Assembly: GCA_036939975.1 (NCBI GenBank)
Contig: JALLPB010001083.1
Coordinates: 1 to 11,940, forward strand
Source of the DNA: Cyclostephanos tholiformis
Lineage: Eukaryota > Bacillariophyta > Thalassiosirophyceae > Thalassiosirales > Thalassiosiraceae
Length of the DNA stretch: 11,940 bases
Reading direction: 5' to 3'
Below, piece by piece: positions 1 to 10,600 of the stretch. Within the stretch, counting starts at the first letter, position 1. Every line of letters begins with the position of its first letter. The notes beneath the pieces are model-generated. The model was not told where the DNA came from. It saw only the letters and a program-made list of their open reading frames with translations, and did no database searches. A program made the translations under genes and the position numbers.

Positions 1-277
1 CTTGGCGAGGAGGGGAGCACGTGGCTATATGCACACATGCGCACTTGCGCACATGTGAACCAACAAAATCTCAACCAAACCTAACGTAAAACATAAAAAA
101 AACAAAAAATCAGGAACATCTTCACTGTTCCTAAAAAATTTTACGTCTACACGTTTTACGTCTACACGCTCAAAGAAATCACGACGCTGAAAACACCCAA
201 GAAATCCATGCTCGCCCTCCATACACCGGACAGACTGACAACAACAGAAAGCGATCAAAAAAACATAACAAAATACT
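1..277. other. AT-rich 5' flank of the + strand gene
   Basis: No gene is supported here. The stretch is rich in A, with several A-runs between 90 and 270, and differs sharply from the GC-rich coding sequence that follows. It holds a 15-base tandem repeat at 139-168 and an imperfect inverted repeat of alternating purine/pyrimidine character (GCACACATGCGC...GCGCACATGTG) around 30-57. An ATG at 208 opens a 73-codon frame that overlaps the downstream start out of frame. If the transcript begins before 208, this would be an upstream ORF. The region probably carries the promoter and 5' leader of the gene at 278, but I see no clear TATA box or initiator. Confidence 0.5.
139..168. repeat. Two-copy 15-base tandem repeat
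   Basis: The unit TTTTACGTCTACACG occurs twice with no mismatch, at 139-153 and 154-168. The core TACGT is an ACGT-type motif of the kind bound by bZIP factors, so a regulatory role 110 bases before the start codon at 278 is possible, but this is inference. A two-copy slippage duplication without function is equally likely. Confidence 0.8.
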
Positions 278-1549
278 ATGCCCTCCGACGATGCGCCGCC
301 GTCAATTGTACTACCATCCCCCTTGACATCATCCCAATTCCGAGATGCCCTCGCGCGACATATCGACTCGTCCAAGCCAGATCCCCTCGCGAGGAGACAA
401 ATCGAAAAATTGCGACTGAATTGGGTTAACGATGACGATCGACGTCCACCGCGCGATCGTCGGGGCGACGAGGGTCGTCGTCGTCCGGACGACGAACGAT
501 CGACGCAGCGGCAACGATCGACGATTACGACCACGACGAAGACTTTGATGAACCGCCCCGACCATGCCGCCGATCCTTACGACGATGAAAGTTGGGAACG
601 CGTTTGCGGTGGCACACTCGCACTGTCCTCAGAGCATATTACCGTAGCGATAGTCGTGGATTGCAACTTCAGGACGACGACAATGACGACGACGACGACG
701 ACGATGAGGGACCGCAACATCCTCGAGGCAGCTGATATGTGCCCAGTCGACGGTGTCATTTCAGGGGGCGATGGCGGGGCCAAGGCGACTACTCGCTTGG
801 ACAGGACCGTTGGGGGGGGGATGAAATGCCCTACCTCTGTCACTGATAACAATAATAATACTTGGTCGACGATGGCGGAGGAATCGGATAAGAAAGCGTT
901 CGAGGACGAGTTCTACTTTCGGCTTGCGGTCTACGCGTATTTTGCGTCGGCATCGTCGGGCGCGAATGATGGAGACGACGGCGTCCCGAGAACGTCGTCT
1001 GGGAATGCATCAGAAAGGAGGAGGGGGCGCGCCACGGCGAGTCGCTTGCGTTCGGGCATGACGGAAAGGCTGCGCTCGGATCCATCCGTGAAACTCCTAC
1101 TTGTGGATGATATGGGCATCGAGGGTACTACCACGGGAAGTGGCAGAAGCGGCGATGGTCGACGGATGGACGGGATAACGCTCTGCGAGGCCTTAATACA
1201 GCGGGGCGATCGCGATCGCGAGTTGGAAGAGCGCGTGAACGTCAACGAGGACGCGCTCGACGGTATTCGGAATGCGATATTAAGTCAAACGGAGGACATC
1301 TTGGACGTGTTGGATTTATTGTTGAACACGCCCTACTTGCCGCGATTGTTAGTCTTCGAAGGAAGGGGCGATGATCGGGAAGCCGATACCTCCGAGGTGC
1401 TGGATGGGACGATGGCGACGGCGACGGCGATGGCGACTCTTCGCAAGCTGGCTCAGAGAGCATACCTGCGTTTGCTCGAGGATGCCATGTTCGATGCATG
1501 CGAGAGAGAGGGTGAGGATGAACTGTTGGACGACCTCAACATTTCTTAA
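278..1549 (+). CDS. Hypothetical acidic protein, 423 aa, family not recognised
   Basis: I do not recognise this protein. The ATG at 278 is preceded in frame by a TAA at 266-268, has A at -3, and is the first Met of the frame. Residues 1-50 look like ordinary soluble protein. Residues 50-200 are low complexity: Arg/Asp-rich from CGA/GAC repeats, a Thr run with two Met at residues 133-144, and Gly runs. Residues 205-423 are more convincing: an aromatic segment (FEDEFYFRLAVYAYF), a hydrophobic segment (VKLLLVDDMGI), and a helical leucine-rich segment (ILDVLDLLLNTPYLPRLLVF), ending in an acidic tail (DELLDDLNIS). No signal peptide or membrane span is evident. Some of the low-complexity middle could be intron or frameshifted sequence, because another frame there is strongly acidic. 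It converges with GCN1, 119 bases apart. The 3' half is more certain than the middle. Confidence 0.55.
   Translation: MPSDDAPPSIVLPSPLTSSQFRDALARHIDSSKPDPLARRQIEKLRLNWVNDDDRRPPRDRRGDEGRRRPDDERSTQRQRSTITTTTKTLMNRPDHAADPYDDESWERVCGGTLALSSEHITVAIVVDCNFRTTTMTTTTTTMRDRNILEAADMCPVDGVISGGDGGAKATTRLDRTVGGGMKCPTSVTDNNNNTWSTMAEESDKKAFEDEFYFRLAVYAYFASASSGANDGDDGVPRTSSGNASERRRGRATASRLRSGMTERLRSDPSVKLLLVDDMGIEGTTTGSGRSGDGRRMDGITLCEALIQRGDRDRELEERVNVNEDALDGIRNAILSQTEDILDVLDLLLNTPYLPRLLVFEGRGDDREADTSEVLDGTMATATAMATLRKLAQRAYLRLLEDAMFDACEREGEDELLDDLNIS
673..706. repeat. GAC microsatellite
   Basis: Near-perfect GAC trinucleotide repeat, interrupted once by AAT and ending in GATG. In the frame of the + gene it encodes a Thr run broken by Met; one frame over it encodes an Asp run. 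It is prone to length change, and a length error not divisible by three would shift the frame of the host gene. Confidence 0.8.
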
Positions 1550-1668
1550 TGCTTAATTTTTAGCTCTTTTCCATAAGATGGCTATCATAAGTTGATGACC
1601 GATGAAGACGACCTGCCGTCAGTACACTGCTCATAGTAGGGCAATATTGTGTCTATTGCCAATTCAAG
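1550..1668. other. Tail-to-tail intergenic gap
   Basis: These 119 bases lie between the TAA of the + strand gene (1547-1549) and the TGA of GCN1 (1669-1671 on the minus strand). The sequence is AT-rich near 1550-1580. It has no AATAAA-type polyadenylation signal that I can see on either strand. The 3' untranslated regions of the two convergent transcripts must be short or must overlap. Confidence 0.6.
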
Positions 1669-4600
1669 TCAGAGCTCAGCATCGTCCACCGACTTGATTT
1701 TAAGCAAGACTTTGCTGTAAATCGCCTGCATCTTCCTAGCGCTATCAAAATGGGCTAGGCTCAGGTATTCTTCCAAGCCAGTTCCCCCATTCTTAACATC
1801 CAACGCAATCCAAAGAAAGTCATTGTAAGAAAACTGGACACGTTGGGCGCCGCTCATTGCTAGCTTCAGAGCATTGTTTATCAAATTGAGACCTTCATCT
1901 GTCCTGAATACGCCAGGTTGTAGCCTGGCAGTAATGCAAAGACCATTCGCAACCGCTTGTTGCACGGACAGTTCTTCTTTTGTGTCCATGCATTTGACAA
2001 TGCTATTCTCAAGCAGGGAAAGGGTTTTCTTGATTTCGGTGGAGCTTCCAAGGATTGCTCCAATTGCTATACAAGAAGACTCTTTCACGTTTGTAAATAA
2101 ATCTTTCATCAAATTTTGAATAACAGTTGACACACTTTTGTAGGTGCTTCGATTGATTTTTTGCCCGACAGACCTTGAAAAGACTCGGCGACAAATACAT
2201 GCGATACCATGTTTTATTACGGGCGAGCAGCTAGATAAAGACGATGCTTTGTCAAGAACTAATTCCTGAAGTACAGCGTCGGCTTCATGGGCTCCAAGAA
2301 GCTCACATGCATACCCTATTACTTTTGCTGCACTTTCTCGTATACCCTCATCCTCATGGTTGATCAGCTCTTTCGCGGCATCGAGTGATGAGGGTATGCT
2401 CTCTGCTACTTTCACCATGCTTCCACCATGATTCAAAACCACGGCTAGAGCCTCAAGTGTTGCTGTTTGAATAGTGACCATCCCAGCAGTTTCAACTGTG
2501 ACATTTGACCCTCTCCCAAGACTAGTAGAAACAAGTTCTTTAATCAGTGGGTCTACACGGCTTGAAAGAGGCATCAGGAGCGCTAGCGCCTTGATAGCTT
2601 CGATTCTAACCTGGCGTGATGGATCTGACAACGCCTTGACAAAAGTTGTCTGAAACTGCGGAACAAATGCTCGCAATGCAGGACCTCCTTTTGTTAGAAT
2701 GAGGCCTAGAGTTTGAACGATTGCTATCTTTACCCCAGAGGGATTACGATCACCAACAATCCGTAACAAGGGCCCTGTCAGTTTGATCAAGAAAGGTCCC
2801 GCAAGATACTTATCGGCAGTTATGGAGATGACTTCACCAAGGCCTGCCGCGGCAGTCTCTCGCACTGTTGCATCACCATAGAGAATTCCTCGTTGGTAGA
2901 TTGGCAGCAGCGGCTCGAGCCCTAATGAAGTGGAGAAAAAAAATATGAGATATCAAAGCAAATGAATAACATGATTCAGAGTGCCTATGTGAATGCAGAA
3001 CTGAATCCGAAAGACTAATCAAAACCTTCATTTTCCAAGCAATCTCACGAGATAAGCTTTCAGGTGCTTTTTATAGTGTCGTCATTTCCAGAACTAAGGC
3101 AGGGTACTGGCGTAGGGCTCTTCTGCACTCACCCTTCGGTATATTAAATCCCGGGAGGAAGAATTCACCGTCACCAACTCCGCCTTTACGATACCTTGCA
3201 TCACTGACCATGCTTGCAATTAGGTTACGAATGAATTGGAGATGACTCACTAACTCTTCAGCCGGAACTAGTGAAGTCAATGCACTTAATGCCATATGGT
3301 TGGCATTTAATACAATACTACTGTCATCATTCAGCCGATGCAACAATTCACGTATGATGACGGGTAGTGGTGAATAAAAGTCGGCCGCCTTCTCTCCTGT
3401 GACGGCAAGAAGAAGCGATCAAAATGAGAAATCAGTTGAACAAATGAAATCACTTTCATATCACAGAGAAGCAAGTCTATCAGACAGAAATCTCATTTGT
3501 AGAACCCTTCATTGACCCCATAAAGTGGAGTCAGGTAAGGATTTTGAAAAGTTATCCTCATTTAGACCATGCGCAAGACATCAGCCGGAACACTAAGTAT
3601 TCACTCACTCTCTTCGATTAGGACTTGGAATGTCCAGCAGGCTTCTTTCCTAACTGTTGGTCTGTCATGAGTGCACTTGCTGGCGATTTCACTGACGAGC
3701 CAGTTTACGCCCGTAGTATCAACATTATGGCACACGGCTCGGCAGCAGCGACGCACAGCTTCTTCTCTTGCCTTATCTTCAACTTCGGAGAAAGATGCAA
3801 GCTCCGAGATTAACGTCGGTATGATGCTGCTGAAATGCAAATGTATCGTTCCACCAGTTGCACGAGAAATACTACCCAATGCATCAGCGTGGCTGACAGA
3901 CAACGGAGTTTTTATCAATCGTGGAATGATGTACGGCAGTAATTCTCTGCTTCGTACACCAAGAATGCCTGTCATGCCATTCAGAGCTCGAGTCTTCGTA
4001 ACGTCATCGTCACTGTCCATTGATAGAAGGAGTGCAGGCACAATTTCGTCTAATGTACGATTTCCGACGGCATTATAGAGATTTTGAAAACACGATGATG
4101 CTAGTGTACGAACTCGGGAGTCAGTGTCACAGAGAGCATCTTGCACCACTTTGACGAGAATTCCCAGAAATTTCGTGATCTGCTCCTTGCTCGAGCAATT
4201 AATTACCTCTGCAAGTCCGACACATACTCCTTGACGGGTGAAATTATCTCCTCTGTATAGATTATCACGTAAGACTGGGATGACCTTATCCATTGATTGG
4301 TCTCCAAGCTTCTCAACTATGTCTCCTAAACAGCGTCCAGCTACTTGGGTGCGTTCAAGATCGCCACTAGCAAGAGAAGTTACGATTTGGTCGACCAACA
4401 CCGAGAGAATTTCTCTGAGTGTTCTTGCAGTGACGCTAACGACAGTTTTCCAGACCTGAACTGCCGATTGTCTAACAACTGCTGCTGTATCACTTCTTGC
4501 AAGATACAAACTGCTGAGAACCCTTTTCCGAGTCTCATTTCCGAGAGCAAGAGCAATCTGGGCCTGCGCTCGCTCGGTTTGACGGATGTCATCTTGCGTG

Positions 4601-7600
4601 TCTGTGTTCGCCTTGCCGACCTTCGTTCCTCCAAGCATGCCAAGTAAATCACCAAGTAGTGTTAACGACGCAACTCTTATACGATAATCCTCATTGTTTA
4701 GTCCTTCCTCAAGAGATGGAAGTATTTTATCCTTGTGTGCTTTGCCGTGACACTTGACCAAAACGCGACCTGCTCGAAGCGCCACCTCGCGAACAGTTTC
4801 TGAGTCGTCGGCGAGACCACTCAAAAGCGCTGGCAGTGATTCGTCAATCAATGATGAGTACGCCTGCCCCAGGACCGAAGGAAGGAAAGTAAGAACCCAC
4901 AAAATGCCCTCCCTCGTCCCAGCCTTCGGGTGTGAAAACAATGGCAATATCTCATTAACCATCACTTTTTCAGTTAATTGAGCGCCACCAGCGACCAACA
5001 ACTCTGACAGGCCCTGCGCAGCGCCGCTTCTCTCGACACTGTTGCCCCCTTCAGACCGTAAGGTATCGATGAGCCAAGGACGAAGATCAGGGAATGTTGC
5101 TTCTCCTAGACCTCGCGTCAGAGACCCTAAAGACTTAGCCGAGATACTGCGCACATCTGCATTACGTAATTTCGTTTAGAATGTAAATAAGGAGCAGATT
5201 AAACCAAATATTTCGTTAACTCACCAGGTATGGGGTCGAGTAACGTAGATTTGAGATCCGGGAGAAGGATTGGCAGGTAGGGAACAAAATCTCTTGGGTC
5301 GTTCACCACTACGTCGAGAACAAATCCACTGTAAGCCAGTGGTACGTCAATTATATGTGATGAAAGACAATAGGAAACTTACTGGTGCAAATATTCCCCG
5401 AAATCAGAGCTGCGTATCGCTTGGTGGTTGCAGCTCGGTCTCTCAACCCACGATGAACAACAGGTATGATTATTGACAAACTCGGCGCGTCTATTGCATG
5501 GACAAACTCTGTCGAAATCAACGCTTCTAATGCGCGCAGTGTCCCTGAGGCATCTGTGAGAGCCCTTAGGAGTGTCATGCTGATGGAAGAAATTTCTGGG
5601 TTCTTTATCACCTTACATATCTCCTCCAACGCTTGCTCAGCTGAGCTTTTGACTTTTGGGTGGGTGTCACTGAAAGCTTCTGTAAGCTTCGGCACAACTT
5701 TTGGGAGACACTGCGCTAGTTGCTTTGGAGCAAGGTGGCTCATACTATGCATGTTTCAATAACGAAAGAACGAAGTCATTAGAGAGAGCACTCTGACTGG
5801 ATAAAGTAAAAACAAAGAAAAAGAAATCCTCACCTTCCCAACATATGAATACTTGCTTGCTTTGTTCGCCATTCAGGCTCATTAAATGCATCAAGGACCG
5901 CAGGCATCACAAGTTTGACTCCGTGGCCTGACAAATTAGCCATTATCAGCCCAACTGTCCTATCTGCAGCAACGCGCACATGGTCATTGCTATCACTGAA
6001 AGCCTTTAGAAGTGCAGGGAGAAGGACGATCACGTATGGTTCAAAGAGGATTCCTAAGCGGCTGCTTAACAGCTCAATACAAAATAGTGCCCCTTCTTTG
6101 GAAGAAGGAGCGCCGGATGTACAAGTCTCTTCGAGTCGTTTGACAACTTCGTATTTCTTGAGGCTAGCAATACCACTTCCCTTAACAGCGGCAGATATTC
6201 CGTAAGCCGATCCTCTTCTAGAAGCCAAAGAGCTCCCGTGAATACAATTCCTCATAAGATCATTCAAGATACCCTCAATTCTTTCCTGAGTACGACCCTT
6301 TTTCATAATTTTGGAGAGACATTGAGCAACGCTTGATTGGACATCTTCACTTGGTGTGTTTAAGGCACCGAGTAGCATATCGATAATACCATCAATTTTA
6401 CTCTCGTCGGAGTCGTCCTTCAGGTGCAATGCAATGGACCCGAGTGATACGACAACGCCTTCCTTCCTATGATCGGATGCGGTAATGGTTGTTGGCACCT
6501 TATCAGAGCTAAGTGGTTCGATGCATTGAATATTCACCTGCCCAGTTTTAAGTACAGACTCTAGTTGAGGGAGAATGAAGCCGATGGCTTCATCTGATGA
6601 GCCGTAATGAGCCACAATGTCGCGAGCGGCGTTTCGTGACGCATTCCTCACGGTTTCGTTTCCGTCCGCTAGCCCGAACGCCATAAGAAATCCAATTAGA
6701 ATCTTTAGTATGGGAACATCTAATCCCACGTTTGCAGATGAATCGGTCAGCGATGATATTGCATTTATAACCCCCATTCTGGTGGCAACTTTACCATCAC
6801 TGTCATCCTCGGCGGTGAACTTTTTAACTGACGCCTTAGTTTTAAACTGCTCCATCAATTCGCCTTGATCAAGAGTCCGTTCGATTTTGGGAGCCACAGA
6901 CTTCGCGAGCAGTTTCTTCGTGACGGCCGACTTCTTCGGAGCTGGAGCTGCTCCGGTGATCTTAGCCATACTTGCCGAAACATTCGATGTCTTTGTCTTC
7001 TTCTTCGGCAGTCCCGTATCAATTACTTTTTTCTTAATAGGATTGTTTGCCACGGGAGGTGGTTGGACAGGAAAAGGTGACGTCGATTGTTTCAGTTGTG
7101 CTTCTTCACCAGATGCAGGAAACGATGAAATATAAGTATTGCAGATTTTGACAATACTTTTCTCTGTTGAGTCTGGATGCATTCCCAATGCGTGTGCAAA
7201 GGACATGGCGGCGGCACTCGAAATAGAACTATCTTCGTGGCTCAACAACGGCAACAATGGCACAGCGTATAATTTTGAAGGCGGATCCAGACTGGAGGCG
7301 TCAATGCTGCCATCAGGATCGTGCCCGTGAGCAATTAGCCAGCACTTGCGGGCAGCATTTTTTATTCTGTCCTTTTTATCGAAGCAATTGAGCCATATTC
7401 GATTTTCGATTAGTGGGTTGTTCCTGATGAGTTTTGGATGGCGCTGAGCTATGGAACCTAATGTCTCCATGCTTGCTACCCGTGTATTCTCGCTGCCCAA
7501 AGCTCCACGCTCGCTGAGGAGGGGGGCGATTTCAGGAGCGCTGAGTGCAGGAGTAGACGACTTGCAAGCTAAGGTTGGGGTTTGGTAGCAATTCACCAAG

Positions 7601-10600
7601 GCTTCGTACGGCGTTGGATTGGTGAATGTTTGTGATCGGTCATGTGAAAGTAACTCCAAAACTGTCGATGCCATGTCCCGTCGGAGTGACTTAACATGAA
7701 CGTCCTCTTTGCCACTCGACAGCATGGAGCAATGTCTATGGAGAACAGAGAGACAAGCATCACAACCGGGGATATTTCGCGAGCCGGTAAGTGCTGCCCT
7801 CACAATGGGGAAAAGGAAAACGAATGAATTTCCCGATAAACAATCACCATAATCATCTATTTCAAAGATGGTGCGGGCTGCGGGGGCACAGGGCGATGGT
7901 AGGGCAGATATCTTTAGTGTTTTCCCTTTTTGGCTCGATATTTCTCCAGTGGTGCCCTGGAAGCAAATCACAAGTGCCCTTGCAATCGTGGGCGCGTGAA
8001 TTTCATCGATTTCGTATAAGCATGAGGCCAACGTTGAGAGCGTGTCGAATGCATCGTCCCTCAGTTGATCTATCGAGGTAAAAGCTGCGCAAGTCGACAC
8101 GGCTGAATGAACAACGATTTGGCCCAAGAGGGGCAGGATGGAGTTACCAACTTCAATGTCTGACTTTGCTAGACAACGGATCGCGGCGAGGGTGCGGGGG
8201 AACTCGCGGAATAGGACCTCCGCTATTGCCTCCCTTCGGGCTGTTTGATCATTGAGCGTTTCCTTCTCCTGCGACGTGAGCGCCTTCTCAGACGCGATAG
8301 ATGTTGCCCTCTCTTGCTCCCTTTTCTTTTTTTCTAGGTCTTTTTTTACCTGGCGTTCCCATTCTTCGTCCTCGGCGGCACTAAAGCCACCCCCGCCCTT
8401 TTTCTTAGCCTTTCTTTTCTCAACTACCGAACTATTCGAAGTGCTGTCTATGGAAGGTACGACGCCCCCTCCAGCCTCGGGCCGGAATAATACTCCCTTT
8501 GGACTTTGGAGCAGCGCAACGTCTTCCTCCGTAAATGACTCTACGACCGCCAATAAGTCAGTTAAGTGAGAAATCAAATGAACGGGAAGTTTTTGGATGC
8601 AAAGCTTCGACGCGAACGCATAGGGTTTCTTTTCATCGTCATCGTCACCGTCGTCATCGAATTCGGCGTCGAAGCTGCCGGCGATGCCCCCGAGCGTGCG
8701 GATGAGGCCCGTCGCGGCGTCGTGAATGGAGGAGCAAACAACGGGTCCGCCGTGCTCCCTTGCTGCGCCGGCGATTTGTACGGCCTCTGACTTCCCATCC
8801 GCGACGCCGTCCACGCCTCCTCTCTTGAGGTCTAATCGCGCCGACGCCGCGCACAGTGCGATGAACCTCGCGAGATCATCGATCGTGCCTTCAACGTTGT
8901 CGCTCCTTTCCACGAATGGCAGCAACACATCTCCAATCTTATCCAGAGTGCCACGCGCGACTGCTACCCTCTGCCTGCGATTGGACCGAGTCGTCACGCC
9001 AGCGTGACTGAGCACGAGCGCCTTCCCCATGGCGTTGGAATGGACGATCCCGGCCAGGAGCGATTTTGCGACCGATCGGACGGAGTATGGATCGTACCCC
9101 CCGTGCGATGCTAGAGGCAGAGGGGACCTCCCGGACTTTTCCTCATCGATGGGATCGAGCTTCTCTCGCAACGACCGCGTCTCATCTTGGATCGACGACG
9201 CATCCTCGTGCGCCGAACAGATCTCGTTGACGCGGTCGAAAAGGGCCAATGCAATCGCGTCGGCCGCGGATGCCGCCATGGGAGAATTTGCCAAAACTGC
9301 CTCGATCGACTCGCGAGCCGAGGAGAGGAACGCGCGGGAAGACGTTGGACGGCGGGGATTTGCGGCGCACGCCGCCAGCGCTCGAGCGGCGGCGGTGTAG
9401 GGGCGATCAAGACCCTCCTCGAGGCGCCTCGGGAGAATTCGTACCAGCGGCTTGTAATCAACGGAGTCGGAAGCCGCCGCCGTGCAGTGCAGAGCGACGA
9501 TGCGATGGATGGCGTAGTTCGCAAGAGCATCAGTCCGGGCAATGTCGAGGAGGGCCGGGCTGTACAGAAACGACGTATCGTGTCCCTTGTCGGTCCCGCC
9601 CGCGATCACCGCCTTCGACGCAGATGCCGGGAGGACGTATTTCGACGATGATGACCTACCGCGCAGGACCATCATCAAAAGTACGGCCAGGGCTCCGTCG
9701 ACCTGCGGCACGACGTCCGAGGATGCGTGCCTCTTGACGGCGGCGTCCACGATGACCGAGAGGCCGGCAAGTACCGCAACTCCCCTCGTCCCTCCCCCCT
9801 CGATCAGGTCGGAGATAACGAACTCGAGGAAGGTCTCATCATCCTTCCCCCCCCCGACGCCATCGCGTTGCATCGTCGTACCAACGATCGAGGAGGTCAG
9901 GTAAGTCGACGACGGCGGTACGATCAGCGAGCCGAGTCGGAAGCGGAATTCGCCGTCCTTGGCGTTGTACTTGGTCGTGGGTTCCGCGAGGTAGTCCAAT
10001 GCCCTCTCGAATCCGCGTCCACCGTCATCGACCGCGACGTTCGCATCTCCTCCTCCTCCATCCCGTCGTCGTAGTCGTACGTGCAGTCGCATCCAGGAGA
10101 GTAGAGCGTTCATCCCCGCCACCCTGGCGGGCGGTAGCGATGACGAGCCCGACGACGCGTCCCCCCCCCCACCCCCGACGTAGTTGGCCGGGGGGATCCC
10201 CCCCCCCCTGTCCTTCGGGAGGCATCCACCAAGCGCCAATAGGACGGCATCGGAGAGTTCCCTCCCAACACTCCCCCCGACTACGTCGTAGTCGGCTAGG
10301 ATGCGCCTCGCGATGCCATCCAGGGCCACGTACGCCCCAACGCGCATGTCCTGGGAGGAGGATGCGGCGACGGACGACGACGACGAAGACGACGACTCGC
10401 CGACAAGCTCATCGCATATCGCGCGTACCACGCATGAATACGTGGCTGACGACGACGGAGACGACGACGATGAGGCGAGCAAGACCAATGTCCGATACGC
10501 ATCGACGCGCATCGAGGCCTTCGTCGAGCGCAGGTGCCTAATAACCGACGCGATTAGGTCGGGATTTATCGTCGTCGAATATTCGACGGACGTCGATGTA

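Noticed and set aside
478..495. 18-base perfect palindrome TCGTCGTCCGGACGACGA
   Set aside because: It arises naturally where TCG repeats meet GAC repeats, lies inside low-complexity coding sequence, and has no second copy or associated site.
25..534. Open frame of 169 codons on the minus strand opposite the start of the + gene
   Set aside because: Composition is Arg/Ser/Cys-rich and follows from antisense reading of CGA/GAC repeats, and it overlaps a better frame on the + strand. No recognisable domain.
2922..3608. Introns 5 and 6 of almost equal length (212 and 211 bases) as possible related introner elements
   Set aside because: Side-by-side reading shows no shared sequence beyond the donor GTGAGT, so equal length is taken as chance.
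10370..10480. Regularly spaced GACGACGA clusters that might suggest an array
   Set aside because: These are interrupted trinucleotide microsatellites encoding Ser runs in GCN1, without constant repeats and unique spacers, so not CRISPR or satellite DNA.
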